A stretch of 64,000 nt of DNA from Archangiaceae bacterium (GTDB lineage: Bacteria > Myxococcota > Myxococcia > Myxococcales > Myxococcaceae): contig JADJNS010000003.1 in the NCBI GenBank assembly GCA_016714225.1, forward strand, positions 248,001 through 312,000. The letters are read 5' to 3'. The translations under genes were made by a program, and so were the position numbers. Positions within the stretch are counted from its first letter, which is position 1, and each line of letters begins with the position of its first letter. A model generated the notes under the pieces. That model was given only the letters and a program-made list of their open reading frames with translations, searched no databases and was not told where the DNA came from. This document shows, in pieces, positions 9,028 through 17,827 of the stretch.

Positions 9028-10416
9028 ATGAACTCTCTTTTCGGGCGAATCGCCGCAGGCCCCGTAGCCCGCTGGAGCCTGTTCATCGACCTGCTGCTGA
9101 TGATCGGGGCGCTCGCCCTCGCGTCGCTGCTCACCAGCAGCCACCCGGTCATCTCGTCGATGGTCAGCTGCGGCTCTGCTGCACTGCTCATCTGGCTGGT
9201 CACCGCGATGTCGCTGCGCCACTACGACCCGTGGGCGTCTGATCGCGCCGCGTTCGACGACGGCGCGATGACCTCGGTGCTGGTGCTCGCGGTCACCACC
9301 GCGCTCGCCATCGCCGACCTGGTCATGAAAATGCCCGGTTTGCCCAACCTGGGCATTTTTCTGCTCATCTGGTGGCCGTCGGCGATCGCGATGCGGTTCA
9401 CCGTGTTCCGCACCTACTCGCCCCGCTCGGGTCCCATCGACGAGGTGCTGGTGGTCGGCGTCGGCCCGATGGGTCGCGCCACCGCTGAAGACCTCCGCAA
9501 GAAGGGCCGCTACTCGGTCATCGGCTTCGTCCGCTACGCGCAAGAGCGCACCCCCGAGCAGCTCAAGGGCAAGGTGATGGGCCAGGCGAAGGACCTCGAG
9601 ACCGTGCTCCGCGCGATTCCCGTCGCCGAGGTCTACCTCGCCAGCAACAACCTCGCGCACGGCGAAGAGATGCAGGCCGCGATCAACGTGTGCGAGCGCC
9701 TCGGCGTGCCCTTCGCGATGCCGGCCTCGCTCTTCCGCCTCTCGCGCGCCCGCCCGCTCGCTTCGCACGCCGCCAACCAGGGCTACATCCACTACCAGAT
9801 GGTCGGCTCCAAGCCGACGCAGATGGCCTTCAAGCGCGCCTTCGACATTCTCTCGTCCGGCCTCGCGCTGTGGGTGCTCACCCCGATGCTGCTGGGCGTC
9901 GCGCTCCTCATCAAGCTCACCTCGCGCGGCCCGGTGCTCTTCCGCCAGACCCGCGTCGGTCTGCACGGCCGCCCCTTCCGCATGCTGAAGTTCCGCACCA
10001 TGCGCGTCGACGCCGAGGCCATGAAGGCCGAGCTGATGAAGCAGAACGAGATGGACGGGCCCGTCTTCAAGATGAAGAAGGACCCGCGCATCACCGCGGT
10101 CGGCCGCGTCCTCCGCAAGTTCTCCATCGACGAGCTGCCCCAGCTGGTCAACGTGCTCCGCGGCGACATGAGCGTGGTCGGCCCGCGCCCCCCCGTGCCT
10201 CAAGAGGTCGCCAAGTACGACACCTGGCAGCGCCGGCGCCTCTCGGTTCGCCCCGGCCTCACCTGCATCTGGCAGGTCTCGGGTCGCAACGAGATCTCCT
10301 TCGAGCAGTGGATGTACATGGACCTCCAGTACATCGACAACTGGAGCTTCTCGAAGGACATCGAGCTCATCCTCAAGACCTTCCCCATCGTCCTCACCGG
10401 CCGCGGCGCCAGCTAG
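9028..10416 (+). CDS. epsZ: Undecaprenyl-phosphate hexose-1-phosphate transferase (EpsZ/WbaP family)
   Basis: The protein is 462 aa with family-typical architecture. Four TM helices (about residues 15-130) are followed by a CoA-binding-like soluble domain (about 145-250) and a re-entrant/TM helix (ALWVLTPMLLGVALLIKL). The bacterial sugar transferase domain follows, with FKRAFDI, KFRTM, DELPQL, GPRPP and RPGLTCIWQVSGRN motifs. It starts repeat-unit synthesis by moving a hexose-1-phosphate from a UDP-sugar to undecaprenyl phosphate at the inner membrane. It heads the operon in the same order as M. xanthus epsZ-wzx-epsY as I recall it, where the sugar is reported to be galactose. Sugar choice here cannot be read from sequence. 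Confidence 0.93.
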   Translation: MNSLFGRIAAGPVARWSLFIDLLLMIGALALASLLTSSHPVISSMVSCGSAALLIWLVTAMSLRHYDPWASDRAAFDDGAMTSVLVLAVTTALAIADLVMKMPGLPNLGIFLLIWWPSAIAMRFTVFRTYSPRSGPIDEVLVVGVGPMGRATAEDLRKKGRYSVIGFVRYAQERTPEQLKGKVMGQAKDLETVLRAIPVAEVYLASNNLAHGEEMQAAINVCERLGVPFAMPASLFRLSRARPLASHAANQGYIHYQMVGSKPTQMAFKRAFDILSSGLALWVLTPMLLGVALLIKLTSRGPVLFRQTRVGLHGRPFRMLKFRTMRVDAEAMKAELMKQNEMDGPVFKMKKDPRITAVGRVLRKFSIDELPQLVNVLRGDMSVVGPRPPVPQEVAKYDTWQRRRLSVRPGLTCIWQVSGRNEISFEQWMYMDLQYIDNWSFSKDIELILKTFPIVLTGRGAS

Positions 10417-10445
10417 ACCGCGCACCCTGAGCGAAGGCCGAAGTC

Positions 10446-10471
10446 GGGTGCCCTCCAGGTCGAAGGCACCC
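10446..10471 (+). other. Intergenic hairpin between epsZ and wzx
   Basis: The arms GGGTGCC and GGCACCC form a perfect 7-bp stem around a 12-base loop in the 186-base epsZ-wzx gap. There is no T-run after it, so it is not a classical intrinsic terminator. It could stabilise the upstream mRNA end or be chance in GC-rich DNA. Confidence 0.3.
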
Positions 10472-10602
10472 ACGCCTCGAACTCCAGGCGCCAAGCAGCA
10501 GAGAACGCGCGCGATACGAGGGAGTCTGGTGTGCTCGAGCCTTCGGCGGGCGATCTCGAATTCATTACGCCCGCCGCTCGCGCTGGTGTGTAGTCGCCCC
10601 CT

Positions 10603-12120
10603 GTGACCGCCGCCCAACCGGGTCAGAGCGATGCGCTGCTCGCGCTGCGCAACGCCATCAAGCTGGGCGGCTCGCTGCTGCTCACCTGGGGCATCGCGCT
10701 CGGCGTGCGGCTCGCGCTCCCGCGCTACCTGGGCCCCGACGCCTTCGGCGTGGTGAACTTCGCCGACGCCTTCACCTCGACCGCGTTCGTGGTCATCGCG
10801 CTCGGCGTCGACACGTACATCCGCAAAGAAGTGTCGGTGAAACCCGAGCACGCCTCCGACTTCTTCGCCGGCGTCACCGCGATTCGGGTGCTGCTCGCCG
10901 TCTTGCTCTTCGCCGGCATCCAGGCGTTTCTGGTGCTCACCGACCGGCCGCGCGAGACCTGGCTGCTGGTTCACCTCTACGGGGCCTCGGCGTTCTTCTT
11001 CACCATGAACCAGAGCCTCTCGGCGCTGCTCCACGCCAAGGGCGCCGTCGACGGGCTCTCGCTGCTCAACATCGCCTCGAAGCTGGTGTGGGGCGCCGGC
11101 ACGCTCGCGGTGGTGGTGATGGGCTGGCCGCTGTGGGGCATCGGCCTCGCGGTGATGGTGTCCGAGGCGCTCAAGTGCGTCGGCAACCTGGTGCTCACCC
11201 AGCGGCACCTTCACCTCAGGTGGCGCATCGACCGCCCCGGCACCCGCGCGGCGGTGGTCGCCTCGCTGCCCATCTTCGTCAACGTCGGCGCGCACACCAT
11301 CTACAACAAGCTCGACGTCAGCATTCTCGCGGTCACCTCGGGAGACCGCGAGGTCGCCTGGTACGGCGCCTCGAGCATCATCGCCGGCCTGGCCCTGATG
11401 GTGACGCCGATGATCGGCTGGGTGCTGATGCCGCTGTTCGCGCGCGCCCGCGCCCGCTCCGAAGCCGAGTACACCCAGGTGATGCGCCGCTCGCTCGAGC
11501 TGGTGCTGGTCATCGCCTTTCCCACCTCGCTGTTCATGGCGCTGGGCGCCAGAGAGTGGGTGACGCTGCTCTACGGGCCCGCCTACGCCCCCGCCGCCGC
11601 TTCGCTGCGCATTCTCGCCTGCATCTTCGTGCTCACCTACGTCGCCATCTTGAGCGCCAACGCCCTCATTCTCACCGGGCGGGCGTGGGCCCAGGCGGGC
11701 ATCTCCATCGCCGGCCTGGTGGTGAACCCGCTGCTCAACTGGCTGTTCATCTCGCGCATGGCGGCCCGCTACGGTGAAGGCGGCGCCGGCATCGGCTCGG
11801 CGATGGCCCAGGTCGGCACCGAGCTGGTGGTGACCTCGGTGATGACCGCGCTGGTGGGCACCCGCGCGTTCGACGCCCGCTCGCTGCTGATGATCGCCAA
11901 GACCGTCGCCGCCAGCGCCGCCACCTGGGCGCTCGACGCCTGGCTCACCGAGCGCACCAGCGCGCCGCTGCGGCTCGCCGCCGACGCGGCGGTGTACCTG
12001 GCCCTCATTTTGGTGCTGCGCGCGGTGCACTTGAGAGAAACTCTCGACTTCGCGCGGGCCGCGTTCTCGAAGAAGAAGCCCCCACCCGAAGAACCGGTGC
12101 CCGCCGCACCGGCAGTCTGA
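10603..12120 (+). CDS. wzx: Wzx-type polysaccharide flippase
   Basis: The protein is 505 aa and polytopic, with about 12-14 hydrophobic helices and the polysaccharide_synt/MATE-like (MOP superfamily) pattern. The early segment LTWGIALGVRLALPRYLGPDAFG matches the common start of these flippases. It would move the undecaprenyl-linked repeat unit from the cytoplasmic to the periplasmic face for the polymerase. Start is GTG at 10603. It sits between epsZ and the export gene, the position of wzx in the M. xanthus eps locus. The 186-base gap upstream may hold a secondary promoter or processing site. Confidence 0.9.
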   Translation: MTAAQPGQSDALLALRNAIKLGGSLLLTWGIALGVRLALPRYLGPDAFGVVNFADAFTSTAFVVIALGVDTYIRKEVSVKPEHASDFFAGVTAIRVLLAVLLFAGIQAFLVLTDRPRETWLLVHLYGASAFFFTMNQSLSALLHAKGAVDGLSLLNIASKLVWGAGTLAVVVMGWPLWGIGLAVMVSEALKCVGNLVLTQRHLHLRWRIDRPGTRAAVVASLPIFVNVGAHTIYNKLDVSILAVTSGDREVAWYGASSIIAGLALMVTPMIGWVLMPLFARARARSEAEYTQVMRRSLELVLVIAFPTSLFMALGAREWVTLLYGPAYAPAAASLRILACIFVLTYVAILSANALILTGRAWAQAGISIAGLVVNPLLNWLFISRMAARYGEGGAGIGSAMAQVGTELVVTSVMTALVGTRAFDARSLLMIAKTVAASAATWALDAWLTERTSAPLRLAADAAVYLALILVLRAVHLRETLDFARAAFSKKKPPPEEPVPAAPAV

Positions 12121-12145
12121 AGCTCGAAGCCGACAGGAGCGTGCC

Positions 12146-12733
12146 TTGAAGCGATTCGCAGTGGTGGTCAGCCTGCTCGCCTGCGCCTGCTACACCCCGC
12201 GCGGCACCTTCATGCCGGTCGACGAGTTCGGCAGCTCGCACCCCACCGACTACGTCATCTCTCCCGGTGACGTCATCTCGGTGAAGGTCTTTCAGCAAGA
12301 CGCGGTCAGCACCCGCGGCAAGGTGCGCGTCGACGGCATGTTCTCGCTGCCGCTGGTGAACGAGCTGCCCGCCGCGGGCCGCACCCCCACCCAGCTGGCG
12401 GTCGAAATCTCGGCCAAGCTCAAGGCCTTCATCAACAACCCGGTGGTCACCGTGGCGCTCGAAGAGCCGCGCCCGCTCACCGTCTCGGTGCTGGGCGAGG
12501 TCACCCGGCCCGGGGTGACCACCCTCGAGTCGGGCGCCGGCGTGATGGAGGCCATCGCCGCCGCCGGCGGCATCACCGACTTCGCCCACCTCGAGGGCCT
12601 GTTCGTGCTGCGCCGCCTCGCCGGCAAGCCCCAGCCGATTCGCATTCGCTTCACCTGGGAGGCCCTCTCGCGCGGCGAAGGCGCGGCCGGCCGCTTCCAG
12701 CTCCAGCCCGGCGACGTGGTGGTGGTCGAGTGA
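12146..12733 (+). CDS. epsY: Outer-membrane polysaccharide export (OPX) lipoprotein, short class (EpsY-like)
   Basis: The protein is 195 aa with a lipoprotein signal (LLACACYTPRG). The polysaccharide export domain begins near YVISPGDVISVKVF, and a single SLBB domain near VSVLGEVTRPGV. There is no long C-terminal region or amphipathic helix to span the outer membrane. It therefore fits the short OPX class that needs a separate beta-barrel. That partner is the next gene, which overlaps by 4 bases (GTGA). The TTG start at 12146 is supported by AGGAG at 12135-12139. It would form the periplasmic exit conduit for the eps polymer. Confidence 0.9.
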   Translation: MKRFAVVVSLLACACYTPRGTFMPVDEFGSSHPTDYVISPGDVISVKVFQQDAVSTRGKVRVDGMFSLPLVNELPAAGRTPTQLAVEISAKLKAFINNPVVTVALEEPRPLTVSVLGEVTRPGVTTLESGAGVMEAIAAAGGITDFAHLEGLFVLRRLAGKPQPIRIRFTWEALSRGEGAAGRFQLQPGDVVVVE

Positions 12734-13941
12734 AGCGGGCCGCGCGCGCCCTGCTGCTCTCGGGCGCGCTCGCGGCCTCTCGTGCACTCGCGGTCGACGC
12801 GCAGTACGACCTCGCCGGCCGGGTCGACGTGCGCATTCGCTCGGCGACCGCCGGAGACGTCGGCAAGTACGTCACCGGCGACCTCGAGCTGTTGCCCAGC
12901 GCGGGCCTCATGCTCGCCTCGACCACCACGTCGTTCGCGGCGCTCTACAACCCCAGCATTCTGTTTCGCGAGCCGCAGACCCTGGGCCCGGTGGCGGTGC
13001 TGCACCGCCTGCGGCTCGGCCTCACCCAGCGCTGGCACCGCACCACCTTCACCCTCACCGAAGACGCCGCCTACGGTGAGAGCGACGTCACCGCGCTGCG
13101 CTCTCCCGAGGGCGCCCAGCCCGGGCAGGTCGGCGACTACTACACGGTCGGCGTGGTGCCGTACGTGCGCACCGCCACCACGCTGCTGCTCGAGCGGCAG
13201 CTGACCCGGCGGTCTTCGTTCTTGCTCACCGCCGGGTACAACGTCTCGGGCAGCCCGCAGAACACCGTGGCGCTGCCGCTGCAGTGGGGGCCGTACGGCT
13301 CGGCGCGCCTGAGCCTGCGCGCCACCCACCACGACGTGCTCAGCACCGTCGCGCAGGTCACCCAGGCCACCTTCACCACCGGGCAAGAGCAGCTCATCGC
13401 CCAGCTCTACGAGGTGTGGGACGCCGCGCTCACCCGGCAGACCTCGGGCTCCATCACCCTGGGCGCCGCGTACACCCGCGAGAAGATCGTCGCGATGGTC
13501 AACGGGCCGCCGCCGGGCACCTACTCCGAGCTCCTGCCGGTCGCCGGCCTCTCGCTGAGCATGCACACCCGGCAGAGCGAGCTGCCGGTCGACTTCACCG
13601 CCAGCGTGCGCCTCTCGCCCTTCGCCGACCGCTTCACCGGGGCGGTCTACGAGCGGCTCGAGGGCCGGGTGCAGGCCGACGTGCGCCCCAACCGCAAGGT
13701 GGCGCTGATGGCGGCCACCGGCTCGGCGGTCGCGGTGGCGCTCGGCCGCAACGACCCCGCGGGCGACAAGCTGGTTTTCGTGGAAAGCTCGGTCTCGTGG
13801 GTACCCCACAGCTGGATCACCGTCGCCGTGCTCGGCCGCATGCTGTGGGTCGACCAGCCCCGCGTCGGCATTCGCGGGCAGGTGCAGGGGCTGGCCATCT
13901 GCTCGGTGACCGTTCGCGAGCAGGACTCTGCCGGCTGGTGA
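12730..13941 (+). CDS. epsX: Outer-membrane beta-barrel partner of the OPX protein (EpsX/Wzp-like)
   Basis: The protein is 403 aa with a signal peptide ending near ALAVDA, then alternating polar/hydrophobic stretches and aromatic girdles typical of a beta-barrel. The GTG start lies within the stop of the OPX gene. The eps position and overlap match the porin-like gene next to epsY in M. xanthus. Published work on myxobacterial OPX proteins proposes that such barrels supply the outer-membrane pore that short OPX proteins lack. I infer the same role here. I see no enzymatic motif. Confidence 0.78.
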   Translation: MKRAARALLLSGALAASRALAVDAQYDLAGRVDVRIRSATAGDVGKYVTGDLELLPSAGLMLASTTTSFAALYNPSILFREPQTLGPVAVLHRLRLGLTQRWHRTTFTLTEDAAYGESDVTALRSPEGAQPGQVGDYYTVGVVPYVRTATTLLLERQLTRRSSFLLTAGYNVSGSPQNTVALPLQWGPYGSARLSLRATHHDVLSTVAQVTQATFTTGQEQLIAQLYEVWDAALTRQTSGSITLGAAYTREKIVAMVNGPPPGTYSELLPVAGLSLSMHTRQSELPVDFTASVRLSPFADRFTGAVYERLEGRVQADVRPNRKVALMAATGSAVAVALGRNDPAGDKLVFVESSVSWVPHSWITVAVLGRMLWVDQPRVGIRGQVQGLAICSVTVREQDSAGW

Positions 13942-14005
13942 TGGTAGGGTGCCGCGCCGTGGAACGCGTCGAGCCGAGCAGGTCTGATGCCGAGGGGGCA
14001 GCGTC

Positions 14006-14392
14006 GTGATGAAGCCGTCGAAGACCGCTTTGGTGGTCGACGATGACCCCGAGATTCGCAAGCTGATCTCCAAGTACCTGGCGAGGCTCGGCTTTGCGGT
14101 CACCATGTCCGGCGACGGCAAGAGCGCCATCAAGGCCCTCGACGCCGCCCGGCCGACGCTGCTCTGCGTCGACAACATGCTGCCCGAGAAGTCGGGCTAC
14201 GACATCTGCGAGTACGTCGGCAAATCGCCCACCCTCAAGGGTCTGCCCATTCTGATGATCAGCGCGCGCGCCATGCCCGGTGACCGCGCCGCCGCCGAAG
14301 AGCTCGGCGTCGCCGAGTACCTGGTCAAGCCGTTCACCCAGGCCGAGTTCGACGCCCACGTCGAGCGGGCGATGCAGGCGAAGTCGGCGTGA
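14006..14392 (+). CDS. epsW: Single-domain response regulator (EpsW-like)
   Basis: The protein is 128 aa and consists only of a receiver domain. The acidic pocket is VVDDDPE (about residues 10-16), the phospho-acceptor is Asp 56 in CVDNMLPEKSG, the Ser switch is in MISARA, and Lys 108 is in LVKPF. There is no output domain, so it must act by protein contact. GAGGGGG at 13992-13998 precedes both the GTG at 14006 and the ATG at 14009. Its stop overlaps the EpsV start (GTGA). The location inside an export operon suggests control of polymer production by an unlinked histidine kinase. No kinase gene is in this window. Confidence 0.88.
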   Translation: MMKPSKTALVVDDDPEIRKLISKYLARLGFAVTMSGDGKSAIKALDAARPTLLCVDNMLPEKSGYDICEYVGKSPTLKGLPILMISARAMPGDRAAAEELGVAEYLVKPFTQAEFDAHVERAMQAKSA

Positions 14393-15906
14393 GCACCGAG
14401 CCCGGCGCGCCGGCCGCGCCTCCGCCCGAGCCCGACCTCTTCGACTACGCCCTGGTGCGCAACTTCGCCGGCTTCGTGCTGCGCGGGGTTCGCCGCCACC
14501 GCACCCTGAGCGCGCTCACCTTCGTCTTCATCGCCGGCCTGGGCCTGGCCATCACCGCGCTGCTGCCCCGCACCTACCGCGCCGAGACCCGCCTGCTCGC
14601 CAGCCAGAACCAGGTGATTCGCGCCCTCGGCAACCCGCGCTCGAGCCTGCCGTCGGAAGAGCCGATTCGCGCCGCGCGCGAGATCATCTTCGCCCACGAC
14701 AACCTGGTCTCGCTGATGAAGCAGACCAACCTCTTGCAGCACTGGGAAGAGACCCGCCCCCCGCTGCTCAAGCTGCGCGACAAGCTCGCCCAGCTGATTC
14801 GCGGCAAGCCCAGCGACGAAGACAAGGTCGAGGCCCTGGTCGGCACGCTCGAGAAGCGGCTCAAGGTCGAGACCGACCAGCAGACCGTCACCATCAGCGT
14901 CGAGTGGCCCGACGCCAAGACCGCCTACCTGCTGGTCGACACCGCGCTGCAGAACTTCCTCGAGACCCGGCACGTCACCGAGATGACCGCCATCAGCGAG
15001 GCGCTCTCGATTCTCGAGATGCACGCCAGCGCCGCGCAGAAGACCGTCGACGACGCGCTGCACGACCTCGAGAACGTGCGCGAGCAGCGCCGCAAGGGCA
15101 ACACCGTGGCGCTCTCGCCGTCGCCCACGCCGGTCGAGACCAGCGCCGGCACCTCGCCGTCGCCCAGCGCGCCCGAGACCAGCGGCTTCGCCGCCGCCCC
15201 CGCCGCCAACGAGGCCGAGCTGGCCCAGCTCAAGTTCCTGCTCAACTCGAAGAAGCGCGCCCTCGCCGATCTCGAAGACTTCAAGTCGCGGCGCCTCTCC
15301 GAGCTCAACGCGCAGCTGCAGGAGCAGAAGGTGCAGTACTCCGAGCTGCACCCGGTGGTGGTCGACACCCAGCACCGCATCGACACCATGAAGCTCGACT
15401 CGCCGCAGATGGTGCAGGTGCGCGGCGACATCGAGCAGCTCACCCAAGAGTACAAGCGCAAGGGCGGCATGTCGCCCGACGCGCTGGTCGAGCCCACCCG
15501 CGCCGCGCGCCCGCCGCGCCGCAACCCGGGCCAGCAGGCCGCGGTCGCGCTCTCCAACGCCGACCTCGCCGATGACCCGGCGGTCGACTACGCGCGCAAC
15601 AACCTGCGCGTCGCCGCCGCCAAGAGCGAAGAGCTGATGATGCGCATCGACAGCGCGCGCATCGAGCAAGACACCGCCCGCGCCGCGTTCAAGTACCGCT
15701 TCAGCGTGGTGCGCCCCGCCTCGGTGCCGAAAGAGCCCATCAAGCCCGACGTGCTGATTCTGGTGGTGCTCACCCTGATGGTCGCGCTCGGCGGTGCCAT
15801 CGCCGCCGGCGCGCTGCGCGACGCCAGCAAGGGTCGCTACGTCGAGTCGTGGCAGGTCGAGCGCACCTTGAACATGAAGGTGCTGGCCCAGGTGAAGGGC
15901 GCCTGA
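14389..15906 (+). CDS. epsV: Polysaccharide co-polymerase (EpsV-like, Wzz domain, no kinase)
   Basis: The protein is 505 aa. TM1 is near residues 40-62, followed by a Wzz domain and a long periplasmic part predicted as coiled coil (about 200-360). A Pro/Ser/Thr-rich insertion near 240-275 interrupts the coiled coil. TM2 is near 455-478, followed by a short tail. It lacks a C-terminal BY-kinase domain. It controls chain length and bridges the polymerase to the OPX conduit. Its Wzz module is paralogous to the N-terminus of the Wzz-Wzy fusion at 5596. Start GTG overlaps epsW. The matching kinase-like fold is encoded two genes downstream as a degenerate protein. Confidence 0.9.
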   Translation: MSTEPGAPAAPPPEPDLFDYALVRNFAGFVLRGVRRHRTLSALTFVFIAGLGLAITALLPRTYRAETRLLASQNQVIRALGNPRSSLPSEEPIRAAREIIFAHDNLVSLMKQTNLLQHWEETRPPLLKLRDKLAQLIRGKPSDEDKVEALVGTLEKRLKVETDQQTVTISVEWPDAKTAYLLVDTALQNFLETRHVTEMTAISEALSILEMHASAAQKTVDDALHDLENVREQRRKGNTVALSPSPTPVETSAGTSPSPSAPETSGFAAAPAANEAELAQLKFLLNSKKRALADLEDFKSRRLSELNAQLQEQKVQYSELHPVVVDTQHRIDTMKLDSPQMVQVRGDIEQLTQEYKRKGGMSPDALVEPTRAARPPRRNPGQQAAVALSNADLADDPAVDYARNNLRVAAAKSEELMMRIDSARIEQDTARAAFKYRFSVVRPASVPKEPIKPDVLILVVLTLMVALGGAIAAGALRDASKGRYVESWQVERTLNMKVLAQVKGA

Positions 15907-15908
15907 CC

Positions 15909-17122
15909 GTGCTCCCCACGCTCGTGGGCTGGGCCCTGTTCCTGCTCGGGCTGCCGGTCGCGTTCTGCTGCGCATACCTGGGGCTGCTCGCGCTGCTGTC
16001 GTGGCGCATCGCGCCGCCCGCCGCGCCGTCGCCCGCGACGCTGCGCTTCGACTTCGTGGTGCCCGCGCACAACGAGTCGGCCGGCATCACCTCGACCGTC
16101 GAGAGCCTGCTCGCGGTCGAGTACCCGACACCGCTGCGCCGGGTGGTGGTGGTCGCCGACAACTGCAGCGACGACACCGCCGACAAGGCGCGCGCCGCCG
16201 GAGCCACCGTGCTCGAGCGCCAGAGCGCCACCCACAAGGGCAAGGGCTACGCGCTGGCGTTCGCGTTCGAGAAGATACTGGCGGAAGGAGCCACCGACGC
16301 GGTCTCGGTCATCGACGCCGACACGGTGGTGAGCCCCACGCTCTTGCACTCGTACGCGGCGCGGCTGTCGGCCGGTGAGGTCGCGGTGCAGGCGCACTAC
16401 GGGGTGCGCAACCCCGACGCCTCGTGGCGCACCCGGCTGATGCGCATCGCGCTGGCGATGTTTCACCAGGTGCGCTCGACCGGCCGCGAGCGCCTGGGGC
16501 TGTCGTGTGGCCTGCGCGGCAACGGCATGTGCTTTCGCACCTCGCTGCTAAAAGAGGTGCCCCACGACGCGTTCAGCATCGTCGAAGACCTCGAGTACGG
16601 GGTGCGGCTCGGCCGCGCCGGCCACCGGGTGGCCTACGCCGGCGAGGCCGACGTCTTCGGTGAGATGGTCTCGGGCGAGAGGCCTCGCGCTCGCAGCGCG
16701 AGCGGTGGGAAAAGGGCAGGGCGCAGCTGCAGCGCTCGCTCGGCTGGCCGACCCTGCGCGATGGGCTCAAGAAGATGAGCGGGCTGCTCATCGATCTCGG
16801 CCTCGACGTGCTGGTGCCGCCCTTGAGCCGCATCGCGGTCGCGACGGTGGCGGGCCTCATGACCTCGTGGGTGCTGGTCTTCGTGACGGGGGCCGGCGCC
16901 CAGGCGGCGGCGCTGTACGGCTTCGCCGCGTGGGGGCTGTTCCTCTACGGGTTCGCGGGGTGGTTGCACTCGCGCACGGGCCTACGCGGGCTTGTGGACC
17001 TGCTTTTCGTTCCGGCGTACTTAGTGTGGAAGGTGACGCTGCGGTTCCAGCGGCCCGCGGCCAAGAAACCAGACGAATGGGTGAGAACGACACGAGAAGA
17101 ACGAGGAGAGCCGCCGTCGTGA
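15909..17122 (+). pseudogene. epsU: GT2-family membrane glycosyltransferase (EpsU-like), interrupted by a -1 frameshift
   Basis: Frame 1 (15909-16778) gives an N-terminal TM followed by a GT-A domain with VVPAHNES, DADT and the acceptor-region IVEDLEYG. Just before the QxxRW motif, the frame turns into low-complexity Arg/Ser residues and stops at 16778. The overlapping frame ending at 17122 supplies the missing part: SQRERWEKGR, a C-terminal pair of TM helices, and a basic tail. Adding one G after the AGG at 16680-16682 restores a 404-aa glycosyltransferase. The gene is either a recent pseudogene or an assembly error. Intact relatives add a sugar to the lipid-linked repeat unit. It begins 2 bases after the epsV stop, and its restored stop overlaps the next gene (GTGA). 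Confidence 0.85.
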
Positions 17123-17598
17123 CCACTCCCAGTGCGGCGCCGCCCAAGGTCGACCCCGCGCTCTCTTCGGCGCTCGCGCCCTGCCTGCGCGGCGCGTGGC
17201 ACTCGCTGGCGGTGGTCTCGGCCTCGCCTGGCGTCTCGCCCCGCACCGTCTCGACCGCGCTGGTCGAGGTCGGCGCGCTGGTGCGCCGCACCGAGTGCAA
17301 GCTGTTCTCGGCCGAGGGCCTCGCCAACTTCGACGTCACCGGGCTCATCGTCGACATGACGCGCTACGTGCAAGAGGGTGGCTCGGCGGTGCTGAGCGTC
17401 GACTCGGTGCTGACCAACCCCAGCGGCGTGCCCCTCGCGCTCGCCGCCGACGGCGTGCTGCTGGTCATTCACCTCGGCATCACCAAGATTGAAGACGCGC
17501 GCCGCACCGTCGAGCTCATCGGCGACAAGGCGTTCATCGGCGCGGTCACCGTCGAGCCCGACGACGTCGTCGCACCGCCGCGGCCCTCTGCGGGCTGA
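17119..17598 (+). CDS. Degenerate BY-kinase/CpsD-like protein without a functional P-loop
   Basis: The protein is 159 aa with no TM. Residues 30-43 (LAVVSASPGVSPRT) align with the BY-kinase Walker A region, where a working copy reads SxxPGEGKS/T; the GEGK core is missing. Residues 91-101 (VLSVDSVLTNP) sit where the Walker A'/B region reads LIDxPP. Residues 109-121 (AADGVLLVIHLGI) match the conserved aDgvllVvr segment. There is no Tyr cluster. It is last in the operon, overlapping epsU by GTGA. It probably keeps the fold as a non-catalytic partner of EpsV, which itself lacks a kinase domain (inference). Confidence 0.6.
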   Translation: MTTPSAAPPKVDPALSSALAPCLRGAWHSLAVVSASPGVSPRTVSTALVEVGALVRRTECKLFSAEGLANFDVTGLIVDMTRYVQEGGSAVLSVDSVLTNPSGVPLALAADGVLLVIHLGITKIEDARRTVELIGDKAFIGAVTVEPDDVVAPPRPSAG

Positions 17599-17716
17599 GC
17601 GCGCCCTGTTGCCGACCGCGGTCATCTTCGTGCAGCGCACCAACGGTCATCGCGTCAACCCGTCGCGCTGACGGGCAGCGACGCCGCGCAGACGGGTTGG
17701 ACACGCGCGCTCCGTC

Positions 17717-17733
17717 GACAAGCGGCGCTTGTC
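17717..17733 (+). promoter_or_regulatory. Perfect inverted repeat upstream of the CBM6 lipoprotein gene
   Basis: The arms GACAAGC and GCTTGTC are separated by GGC. It lies 95 bases before the GTG start at 17828 and after the last eps gene. No T-run follows, so an operator is likelier than a terminator. The regulator is unknown. Confidence 0.35.
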
Positions 17734-17827
17734 AAAGTGTCGCAGCAACCGACTGAAACTTCAGCGCTCGAGACGGCACGTTTTCTGAAAACGGCGGCGT
17801 CACACCCTGAACCAGGAGACACCGCAC

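Noticed and set aside
10446..10471. Intrinsic terminator between epsZ and wzx
   Set aside because: A perfect 7-bp stem is present but there is no T-tract, and the same-strand eps genes continue; listed only as a hairpin.
8140..12030. 1296-codon minus-strand open frame across epsZ and wzx
   Set aside because: GC-rich shadow with Ala/Arg/Gly/His low-complexity translation. Only its last 273 codons (8140-8961) look like a real protein.
16775..17122. Separate 115-codon gene starting at ATG 16775
   Set aside because: It is the C-terminal part of the frameshifted glycosyltransferase; the same frame continues upstream through QRERW.
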